A stretch of 22,622 bases of DNA, taken from Trichomonas tenax (lineage: Eukaryota > Parabasalia > Trichomonadida > Trichomonadidae). Where the stretch lies: the NCBI GenBank assembly GCA_023091735.1, contig JALKBU010000848.1, positions 1 through 22,622 on the forward strand. Reading direction: 5' to 3'. The notes under the pieces were generated by a model. It did no database searches, was not told where the DNA came from, and worked only from the letters and a program-made list of their open reading frames with translations. Shown here piece after piece: positions 15,573-22,622 of the stretch (positions within the stretch are counted from its first letter, which is position 1; every line of letters begins with the position of its first letter). The translations under genes were made by a program, and so were the position numbers.

Positions 15573-16013
15573 TTAGCGGCTGTAAACGGTCTTATGTATG
15601 CTCTTTTTTGCATAGTAGCTGAATATATATTGAACACCGAAATATGCAAAGAAATATAACGCCATGCACTGTGGCATGTGCTTGATATATGGTAACCTTC
15701 TTGATTTGAAGACATTTCGGACATTAATTTTAAGCTTGACTTCGACGAGAAGGAAAATTGAAATAAAAGAAAGAAAAACAAACGAAAGGCAGCCATTAAA
15801 CGGGTTGATCTTCAATGCCTGAGTGGCAATAGCAGTGAACACTGAAATAAGGATTTTTATCATAAATAATCCACGAAGAAAATTACTTATACACCAATTT
15901 TTCTCTCCTTGGAAGATTTTCATCATCGCATCAAAAGGGGTGAGATATGGATGCCCAGCCTCTGTCAGTTTTACCGCCCTCGGAATTCTCGTTAACTCAT
16001 CAACATTGGCCAT
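15573..16013 (-). CDS. Small multi-pass membrane protein, unknown family
   Basis: It encodes 146 residues from the ATG at 16013. The frame also has an ATG nine codons upstream (16040). I prefer the inner one because the Inr-like TCATTTT ends five bases before it, which would leave the outer ATG outside the transcript. The N-terminal about 45 residues are soluble (ANVDELTRIPRAVKLTEAG), followed by three hydrophobic stretches at about residues 48-66 (GLFMIKILISVFTAIAT), 73-91 (CLSFVFLSFISIFLLVEV) and 115-133 (CMALYFFAYFGVQYIF), then a short basic tail. No signal peptide and no catalytic motif are visible. It stands alone with long spacers on both sides. Role unknown; an endomembrane protein is the simplest inference. 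Confidence 0.65.
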   Translation of the reverse strand: MANVDELTRIPRAVKLTEAGHPYLTPFDAMMKIFQGEKNWCISNFLRGLFMIKILISVFTAIATQALKINPFNGCLSFVFLSFISIFLLVEVKLKINVRNVFKSRRLPYIKHMPQCMALYFFAYFGVQYIFSYYAKKSIHKTVYSR

Positions 16014-16018
16014 AATAA

Positions 16019-16025
16019 AAAATGA
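16019..16025 (-). promoter_or_regulatory. Inr-like start site of the small membrane protein gene
   Basis: On the minus strand this reads TCATTTT and fits the trichomonad initiator TCA-Y-T/A. It lies five bases before the ATG at 16013, the spacing usual in trichomonads. Confidence 0.6.
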
Positions 16026-16040
16026 ACAGAAACATCTCAT

Positions 16041-17945
16041 TTTAATAGTGTGATTATAATATGCATTATAAGGTTAGGAATTTTACAACTAAAACGTTGC
16101 TTTTTATTTTAATTTTGAAATTTCATATTTTTCAAGTATGCTTTTCATTTAAAAATTTCTATTGTTTATAATTTGTACATAACTGATATGATAAATTTCC
16201 TATTTTTATTAACAATTAATTTTGATATTTCATTATTGATGAAATTGACATTTTCTCTACTTCTGCCCTGACAATTTTCTAGTAACTAATGCAATATATT
16301 CTATAGACTACTTATATAGCTGCCATGAATTATGGGAGAAAGTTATTGTAAATTGAATGACTTTCATGAATATGGAAAACATCATATGATTCATTGAAAA
16401 TCATTTTTGATCGTCACATCAAAATTTGTAGATGAAGATATAACCCAATGCATGTGCACCACATCAGAATATCCAATCATGAACATTCGAAATGCCCATA
16501 TCAAATGGAGAATGGCTCAACAAATGTTAAATATGTTCTATCACAACATTTTGAGGCAATATTATCCCATAAATGGAGGCTGTATTCTATCTCAAGTCTG
16601 AGGCAGAACAGATAATTATTAAGAAGAATCACACATTAGATAAACACAACAATTTTTTAGGAATTAAGATAGTTAACAATGTAAACACCTAACAACACTC
16701 CATTTTGAATTTTTGCCTTTATGTTTTGGTTCGTGAAGCTTTTTAGATAAATCTCAATTGAATATGGAAAGAATATGTTTATATGATGTTTGCTTTCATG
16801 TAAATGATACAACTAATTATAAGCTATAAATTGGTAAATGAAATATAATCAGATTTAATATTTTTGCTCATCATAAAGAATTATCAACAATAAAAATTCG
16901 AGACTGTCAATATAAAGTTGATTGAAAACTGCTTTATGTTTTTATAGGCAGCACATATCCAAAAAATACTCTAAATTTAACAACAAACATGAAATAAACA
17001 ATTAATCTTGTGATATTTAAGTAATGGAAAAAATTTACATGATAGCCATGCAAAGGTTTTATGTTTTTCAGTTTCTAAAAAAATATCGTAAAAACAGGCT
17101 TTGAATGATGCAGTGAAATAGAATTTCACTAAAATAATAACAAAGGAAAATTTTTGATAAAAAATTACGAATCAGAAAGATTTCTTGAAAGTTAAGAACT
17201 TTTATGAAGTAATTTGATTTTTACAAACAATCTCTAATCTATATATCCAATATAAACAAGTTTGTTCGATAAAAAATTATTATCAAAAGGGTAAAAAAAT
17301 TACCATTTTGAAAAGTGACATTAATAACGAGCAAATTTAATTCAAATATAATATATATTTGTGATGTTTACATGAATTCATTTTGTAAATTTATCAAATT
17401 CGTCACTTTTAACAAAAGGTTTAAGGATTTTTCCAATCATTTGCGGGTTTGCTTATTATCAAAAATGGAATAAAACGGTCCATTTTTCAAAAAATCCAAC
17501 CTTTTTATTCCATCTTTGATTATTGTAGCGTCAATGTTCTATTTCGATGATAATTAGCAGAAAAATTTGGGCACAAAAATTTTTAAAAATTTAACTGAAA
17601 TTTTCACTCAATTTTATTCAGCAGACTCAGCATTGCAATAAATTAAATATCAATATTTCGATGAATATTTCAATGGCAAATTTTCTCAGATTTTTGTGAT
17701 GAAAATCTCGATTTTAATAAAAAACTTATAGTAAAGATACATAGTAAAACAAAATTTTGGTAGATTAATTGAAAGACTTCTCAAAAGAGAAGAAAATTGA
17801 ATGGAAAAATAATCCAAACGAATTAAATGAAACATCTTTAGTAAATATATGCTTAGCCCATTTTTCTCTAAAAATGTTTTTTGATTGAGAGAAACCGCCG
17901 ACGGTTTGATTAAGTCCTCTTAATTCTTCAAAATCTAGCGGTTTG
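16041..17945. other. Gene-free spacer of 1.9 kb
   Basis: No convincing gene was found. A 64-codon open frame at 16407-16601 has some coding look but no start context. Bases about 16300-16390 are a diverged direct repeat of about 14985-15090 (both contain AGAAAGTTA.TGTAAATTG.ATGA). A foldback lies at 17458-17520. The rest is very AT-rich. Confidence 0.6.
17458..17520. repeat. Foldback resembling the family B arm
   Basis: ATCAAAAATGGAATAAAACGG pairs with CC.TTTTTATTCCATCTTTGAT with two mismatches over 21 bp, around a loop of about 20 nt. The right arm complement ATCAAAGATGGA is also found in the stem of HP8. Confidence 0.75.
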
Positions 17946-17953
17946 CCACTTTA
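17946..17953 (+). promoter_or_regulatory. Inr-like sequence before the ATG at 17954
   Basis: CCACTTTA ends directly at the ATG. It is one base off the trichomonad initiator TCA-Y-T/A. Confidence 0.35.
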
Positions 17954-18232
17954 ATGGACTCTATCTGGTTCCAAGTTGATGATTCTGATTTTGAAACAGA
18001 TGAGTCCGGGAATTACATGGGAGTCTTCAACCAGAGGCCTGAACAAATAGCCTCTTGGCTTCCACGCCCACAAACTCCTTTTTCAATTCCTAACAGAACT
18101 ATCCCGACAACTTATCTTAACAAAACCGAAACATTCCAAAATCATCAACTTTCCAGAGCCGACTATGAGCATGAAGTTATAACATTCAAGGCTTTCATGC
18201 CTCCACAAGGCACAACCATTTCAGTCTTTTGA
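17954..18232 (+). CDS. Small hypothetical protein (92 residues)
   Basis: The ATG at 17954 opens 92 codons ending at TGA. The protein has an acidic N terminus (QVDDSDFETDESG), a proline-rich middle (WLPRPQTPFSIPNRTIP) and a C-terminal part without clear helices, so it may be largely disordered. The G+C content is higher than in the spacers on both sides, and an Inr-like sequence touches the ATG. Both support a real gene. No domain is recognised. It lies 283 bp before the TPR/ARM gene on the same strand, but the latter has its own Inr, so they are separate transcripts. Confidence 0.6.
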   Translation: MDSIWFQVDDSDFETDESGNYMGVFNQRPEQIASWLPRPQTPFSIPNRTIPTTYLNKTETFQNHQLSRADYEHEVITFKAFMPPQGTTISVF

Positions 18233-18502
18233 AGACGAGAAATACACGGATTTGTTTTTAAAAATCAAAAAATCTAATACTATATTTTTACAAAAGTTAA
18301 AAATATTTCACCAATATGCTTAATTCTTAAAGCTTTCATTACTGACGACGAAATTAGGCAAAATAATAAGAAAACTTCGTATGTGAAAAATTTATCTAAA
18401 GATATTAAAAAAAAATAAAAATGTGAAATGCATGGAAATATGCTTGAGTTTATAAAAATGAAATAAAAATAGAGAAAATTTTAGGAAATAAGATTTAGAG
18501 TG

Positions 18503-18509
18503 TCACTTT
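18503..18509 (+). promoter_or_regulatory. Inr of the TPR/ARM gene
   Basis: TCACTTT matches the trichomonad initiator TCA-Y-T/A and lies six bases before the ATG at 18516. It is the clearest Inr in the window. Confidence 0.75.
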
Positions 18510-18515
18510 TCAAAT

Positions 18516-20165
18516 ATGAATGACATTTTGTATCTCAAAGACAGCGGAACAGAAAAACTTCACAAAGGCGATTTAGAAGGCGCCGAGGCAGACTTCACTA
18601 CAGCCATTGGAACTGAGGATCCAGAAACAGACGATGAAGCGATTGTTAAAGCTATTTGCTTATTGAATCGCTCAAATGTCCGTTTGTTGATGAACAAAGC
18701 AGGTGATGCGTTCGAAGATGCTTCTTTAGCTGTTTATATGTTTAAAATTCGAAGACCTAAATTCAAGTTATCTGACCAATTCGATCCTAAGGATCCTCTC
18801 ATTACTGTCTATTCTGTAGCGGAGCAGAGAAAGGCAGAAATATACGAATCAATCGGAGATCTCAGGTCTGCGATTCAATCTTACACGATTTACGGTATTC
18901 TAACACATTCTGACACAACTAATTTAATGTCGGGAATTTTCGGAAAGTTGGGATTTCCAAAACTGGAAGGAAACGATCCCGAACTCGAAATTTTTTCAAG
19001 AATTTATAAATCTTTCTCGACAGAAGCAAGAATTTTAACGGTTTTAAACGATTTATTGACAATAATACAGGAGGAAACACCAGAATCTTTCATTAAAAAG
19101 GTCCAATCTACAGGCTGTTACCTATTTTTATTCGGAATCATTCATTTATTTATTGATTGCCCTGTAGTTTTACAAGCGTGCCTTTGCATCATGCGAAATA
19201 TGGTTGAACTCGGAATTTCAGAAATATTCGAAGGTTTAATTGTTTTGCGAAATATTATTGAGCACTATCAAACAAATGAAGAAATGATGGGTGCACTTTT
19301 GAGATTACTCAAACTTGCACCAGATGTCTGCATCTCGCAACTTGAAATCGAAGATTTTATTCGTCCAATAATGAAAATGCTGACTTTGAAGCTCACACCT
19401 GAAGAGAGCGATGCAGCATTCTATTTACTTTTCAGAGCAATGAAAATTCCAGACAGTTACGAAGCAGCGAGAGAATTGAAATTAATCGATGCAATTTATG
19501 CTTTAGCAACGAAATCATCGGTCATTCTTTTATCAAAACTATGCTGCAACGATGAGCTGTGTGTTGAAGCACATATTAAAGGTGCAATTCCATTTTGTTT
19601 GGCTATTATCAAAAAAGTTGATGATCAATCATTAATAATGTCTTCATTGATCACTATAGCGCGAATTTTGCTTTTGGATGTACCAGACACGAACAAATAT
19701 CACACACAGATCGTTTCACAGCTTATTCCAGTCATTGTCAAAAACTCGAAAGTTCCTGGAATCATTTCGAACGCTTTTGCTTGTTTGACAGTTTGCATGG
19801 AGACATCTGCTAAAGAGGCGAAAGAAGCAAAGGTTGTGAAAGCAGCAAGCGTGATATTGAACCTGTATCAACATGATATCGAAACTGCGAAAAATATTGT
19901 TTCTTTCTTATATGCTGCATCTAGATGCGGACTTGCTGATGAGATCAGTGCGAACCCTGCTACTCTCAACACTCTTCTCGGTGTTGTCACGGAGTTTATT
20001 GCTATTCAGGACGTTGCTGTGAAAGGAATTGCAACAGCGATTTATTGCAACCACCCGATGAAAATCAAGCTTGCGACAATTGGTCTAAAGACATATCCAG
20101 ACTCTCTTATTCTAATTGCTGCTGTCTCTTCCATTCAGGATGAGCTTAGAAAGTCCTTTAAATAA
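18516..20165 (+). CDS. TPR plus armadillo-like repeat protein
   Basis: It encodes 549 residues from the ATG six bases behind a consensus Inr. Residues 1-135 form TPR helices: the first unit is GDLEGAEADFTTAI, a second holds LLNRSNVRLLMNKAGDAFED, and a third holds AEIYESIGDLRSAIQSY. From about residue 160 to the end the protein is a long series of paired helices in the armadillo/HEAT style (ICLLLF-type hydrophobic ridges, for example CLCIMRNMVELGISEIFEG). N-terminal TPR followed by ARM repeats is the layout of UNC-45-type Hsp90 co-chaperones. This protein is shorter than UNC-45 and I see no decisive motif, so only the architecture is claimed. A cytosolic adaptor or co-chaperone is inferred. 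The stop TAA is followed by ATG (no TAAA across the stop), though AAATAAATG lies there. Confidence 0.75.
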   Translation: MNDILYLKDSGTEKLHKGDLEGAEADFTTAIGTEDPETDDEAIVKAICLLNRSNVRLLMNKAGDAFEDASLAVYMFKIRRPKFKLSDQFDPKDPLITVYSVAEQRKAEIYESIGDLRSAIQSYTIYGILTHSDTTNLMSGIFGKLGFPKLEGNDPELEIFSRIYKSFSTEARILTVLNDLLTIIQEETPESFIKKVQSTGCYLFLFGIIHLFIDCPVVLQACLCIMRNMVELGISEIFEGLIVLRNIIEHYQTNEEMMGALLRLLKLAPDVCISQLEIEDFIRPIMKMLTLKLTPEESDAAFYLLFRAMKIPDSYEAARELKLIDAIYALATKSSVILLSKLCCNDELCVEAHIKGAIPFCLAIIKKVDDQSLIMSSLITIARILLLDVPDTNKYHTQIVSQLIPVIVKNSKVPGIISNAFACLTVCMETSAKEAKEAKVVKAASVILNLYQHDIETAKNIVSFLYAASRCGLADEISANPATLNTLLGVVTEFIAIQDVAVKGIATAIYCNHPMKIKLATIGLKTYPDSLILIAAVSSIQDELRKSFK

Positions 20166-20868
20166 ATGTTGTATATTTGTGATTGTTGTTATAAAATTAA
20201 ATTCATTTGCAAAATTTCATCAAAAATTGCAGTTCATTGAAACATCTATTATAAGTGAATCTAAATACACATCTTTCCAATCCTTTATCAATGAAATATC
20301 TCATTTTCAAATAAATCATGAAAAATATAAACTGATTGCGAATATCTTGAATTAATTCTGATGCGATTGGATACCTTCCGAAGTAGTGTTTATGATGATG
20401 CACATGAATTTTTGTGTTAATGAATAATTATCCGAGAAACATTTTCATTATTTAATTTCACTGTTTTGTAGTCGTTACACAAGATGTAAATGATGCAATA
20501 TAAAGCGACACACACATATAGAAAAACAAAGTCATGTGATATAGTGAAACATTATCACTAATGATCATCAAAAAATAGCATTGTGGAAAAATGCTCAAAA
20601 TTATCTTATTATTGCAAGTGTATCATAACAATAAAAGCATATGTCAATACACTATATGCTTAACTATATATTTCAATGATTATAGTTATAATATATAATG
20701 AGATTTGCTTCAATAAAATTCACTTTTATGCTCCGAAGAAAATAATTTGATTCGAAATTAGAAATTATTGATCTACATATTGCGGAAAATATAAAAATAT
20801 CAAAATTTTTAAAATTCAGTTTTCAATTGGAAAATTTATTTGATAAAATTTCCATCATTTTTTCATAA
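20166..20868. other. Intergenic spacer of 0.7 kb
   Basis: No gene or strong repeat was seen. Short open frames at 20116-20403 overlap the end of the TPR/ARM gene or lie in AT-rich sequence without coding character. Confidence 0.6.
20855..20861 (+). promoter_or_regulatory. Inr-like start site before the ATG at 20869
   Basis: TCATTTT fits the trichomonad initiator TCA-Y-T/A and lies seven bases before the ATG. A second TCATA occurs at 20863. Confidence 0.6.
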
Positions 20869-21597
20869 ATGGAGGAATTTAAGAAGATTAAAGAAGAAAT
20901 ATTTGAGCAGATGGACGTCCAAATCGATGCCCTGAACAGGTTCGGCCATTTAGGCTACAACACTTCTCTTCCTTCCTTTTCCTGGGACTCTTATGCAAAA
21001 TCTGACTGGAAGGACATTCAGAAGGTGAAATCTATCATTCCTGTGTATATTTCTTCTCTAGAAGAAATAAAGCAACAAAATTCAGACCAAGAAATCGTCA
21101 ATTTGTTAATGATTTGGCTCGATAAGCAGCAAGATGACAATTTTATACATCCTGCTTTATATATTTCGACTATATCCCTTTATTCAATGATACGAAATTA
21201 TAACTATACAAAGGATATGAAGCCTGAAGCAAAACAAAAAATAGAATTTTTCAAAAAACTTTTGGAAAAGCCTGAACTCGATATTCCTTACTCCTATAAT
21301 ATCCGTGATCAAAATATTAGCTTTGAAAAGATAATTTGGCAAGATAAACTTCCACAGATGCAAATCGTTGCTCGCGAGTTCGGAACTTTCCAGAGAGCGA
21401 TATTAAAAGACCTGAAGAAAGACGACGACTCAATGTTACCATTGCTGAATAAGTTTGATGAATATATTGACGCTTATACAGAGTATTTAACGCTTTTAAA
21501 TAACCACATAGAATTGAAGAGAAGAATGAGAAAGCTTTATCTCATTATCGCCCGTGAAACACGTCGTAAACCAACTTTCGTAAATGTTAATGTTTAA
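20869..21597 (+). CDS. Helical hypothetical protein (242 residues)
   Basis: The ATG at 20869 follows an Inr-like TCATTTT, and the stop is TAA at 21595. The protein is mostly alpha-helical and charged. Residues 1-22 form an amphipathic helix (EEFKKIKEEIFEQMDVQIDA). A region rich in aromatic residues follows (SLPSFSWDSYAKSDW). Several helices come next (VNLLMIWLDKQQ, ISTISLYSMIRNY), and the C terminus is basic (ELKRRMRKLYLIIARETRRK). No membrane segment, signal peptide or catalytic motif was seen. Neither neighbour gives a functional clue. I do not recognise the family; a trichomonad-specific adaptor-like protein is a fair description. Confidence 0.7.
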   Translation: MEEFKKIKEEIFEQMDVQIDALNRFGHLGYNTSLPSFSWDSYAKSDWKDIQKVKSIIPVYISSLEEIKQQNSDQEIVNLLMIWLDKQQDDNFIHPALYISTISLYSMIRNYNYTKDMKPEAKQKIEFFKKLLEKPELDIPYSYNIRDQNISFEKIIWQDKLPQMQIVAREFGTFQRAILKDLKKDDDSMLPLLNKFDEYIDAYTEYLTLLNNHIELKRRMRKLYLIIARETRRKPTFVNVNV

Positions 21598-21924
21598 GTG
21601 AACCATAATAATTACGACTAAATACGACTTTTCAATACTTAGTTAAAGCTTGAAGTTTGACTATTGAGGTATATTCCATAAAATAAACACACCCATTATC
21701 TTTTTTATGAAAAAGAACAAACGAATTTAACGCATTTATTACTGCTAGATGATGATTAAAAACAACATAATTTAAAATCTCAAAAATTACTCCTTTAAAG
21801 TGAAAAATGAAATATATGATTTAAAATATATAAATACAAACAACGAGCGTAAGAACTCATTTAGCTAAATCGCTAATAACTGTTATTACACATGTTTCAA
21901 ACATTTACCTTTGAAAGACATATG
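21598..21924. other. Intergenic spacer
   Basis: AT-rich sequence between two convergent genes, with no feature seen. Confidence 0.6.
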
Positions 21925-22394
21925 TTACTTCTTTTCTTCCTGCTCAATTAAATTTTGTTGAATATATGGTTGTAGTGGTAGAATTGGTAGTATCTGGTAG
22001 CTTTCTGGTTGTCCGTATTCCGCTATAGGAAGTTGTTGCATGTAAATTGGCTGCTGTGCATATCCTCGTTGTGGCGAATATGGTTGCTGTGACTGATATC
22101 CAGTCTGCATACGATCTTTGGAGTGAGGAATTTGACTCTAGAGTGATAAACGTTATCAATAAAGATGGAAAGACCGAAAACGTGTGAAACGATGTGAATC
22201 AAGCATCCAAAGGCGCTGTTAAGGAACTTGTACAAGCTGCTCTTGTTTCCACATACGTTAAATCCATCGAAACCATAGATAATTGATTTAATTTGAGCAT
22301 TGACTGGTTGTCCACCGAGTCTGCTTGCCAATGCCTCCTTCATTTGGTCTATCCTTGGCAGAATCTCTTCATCAATCTGTAGTTCGACCTGTAG
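21925..22394 (-). pseudogene. Truncated and frameshifted gene with Gln/Pro/Tyr-rich tail
   Basis: On the minus strand a coding-like frame runs leftward from about 22394 (residues such as ELQIDEEILPRIDQMKEALA, then YKFLNSAFGCLIHIVSHVFG) to about 22115. There the convincing sequence moves to another frame, starting near KDRMQTGYQSQQPYSPQ and continuing with a Gln/Pro/Tyr-rich tail to TAA at 21925. One missing base near 22112-22118 (CCAAAGATCG) would explain this. Upstream of about 22394 the minus-strand frame is only the shadow of a plus-strand ORF, so the 5' end of this gene is missing. The G+C content is that of cellular genes. It may be a membrane-associated protein with a low-complexity cytosolic tail. 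The family is not recognised. Confidence 0.5.
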
Positions 22395-22403
22395 CTTGAT
22401 GAT

Positions 22404-22622
22404 ATGGATGAATTTTATCCAAAATATACAAATGAAGTAAAGCGAAGACATGATTACGTAATGAATAAGATTAAAAATAAAATTAAGGAAAAAACGTATA
22501 CACAAGGTAAAACCAAACCACAACTGAAACAATTAAAGGATTTCAAAGATCCAATATTAACTGATGAAGATATTGATGAGTTGTTTAAGTTATATAATCC
22601 TAATGCAACGAAGTCATCAACA
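22404..22622 (+). CDS. 5' part of an AT-rich ORF running off the window
   Basis: The ATG at 22404 opens 73 codons to the window end without a stop; the frame opens after TAG 22392-22394. The peptide is lysine-rich and protein-like (EFYPKYTNEVKRRHDYVMNK, KDFKDPILTDEDIDELFKLY). Its codons are extremely AT-rich, like the small element genes at 300-1430 and unlike the cellular gene it abuts. The ORF begins just where the minus-strand gene loses its 5' part, so an element gene seems to have been joined to a broken host gene. No domain is recognisable in this N-terminal piece. Confidence 0.6.
   Translation, partial: MDEFYPKYTNEVKRRHDYVMNKIKNKIKEKTYTQGKTKPQLKQLKDFKDPILTDEDIDELFKLYNPNATKSST

Noticed and set aside
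16407..16601. 64-codon ORF with some protein-like look
   Set aside because: No ATG or Inr context and nothing similar recognised; too short to support.

Overview
The window is AT-rich (roughly 30% G+C by eye), eukaryotic and apparently intron-free. It looks like a trichomonad (parabasalid) protist such as Trichomonas or Tritrichomonas. Three things support this: starts of the TCA-Y-T/A initiator (Inr) type a few bases before several ATGs (TCACTTT before 18516, TCATTTT before 20869 and before 16013 on the minus strand); stop codons that run into TAAA, the trichomonad poly(A) signal; and a leishmanolysin-like (GP63, M8) membrane protease. No rRNA, tRNA, CRISPR or intron motif was recognised. 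The species is not settled.

Left edge (1-1430): one arm of a repeat (1-125), followed by four very small AT-rich genes that look like debris of a virus-like or Maverick-like element. Two are broken by frameshift or early stop, and two share an identical 14-base box just before the ATG. From 1430 to 2924 the sequence is intergenic except for one small coiled-coil gene (2300-2575).

Central element (2924-8344): imperfect inverted ends of about 70 bp begin AG and end CT, flanked by AAATTT on both sides, as expected for a Maverick/Polinton-type insertion. Nested inside is a second inverted repeat (3114-3253 / 5565-5703), the wreck of at least two element genes, a 130-residue ORF, and an array of about 18 different hairpins between 4542 and 7959. 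At least seven hairpins belong to two recurring families (A and B) that largely alternate along the DNA. I consider this array the most unusual feature of the window.

Right half: a Cyc8/Ssn6-like TPR gene (8419-9726, minus) ends about 75 bp from the element. Next comes an almost identical inverted pair of about 380 bp (10321-10703 / 11208-11590) with a third, older partial copy between the arms. The copy at 1-125 is a fourth member, so inverted copies bracket about 10.3 kb. The GP63-like gene (11763-13643, minus) follows, with a damaged or unusual 5' end. Then come a small multi-pass membrane protein (15573-16013, minus), a 92-residue ORF (17954-18232), a TPR plus armadillo-like protein (18516-20165) and a helical protein of unknown function (20869-21597). 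At the right edge a minus-strand gene is frameshifted and cut off at about 22394, where a plus-strand AT-rich ORF of a different character begins and runs out of the window.

The cellular genes show no operon-like relation. They stand apart, separated by long AT-rich spacers that hold repeats and foldbacks.
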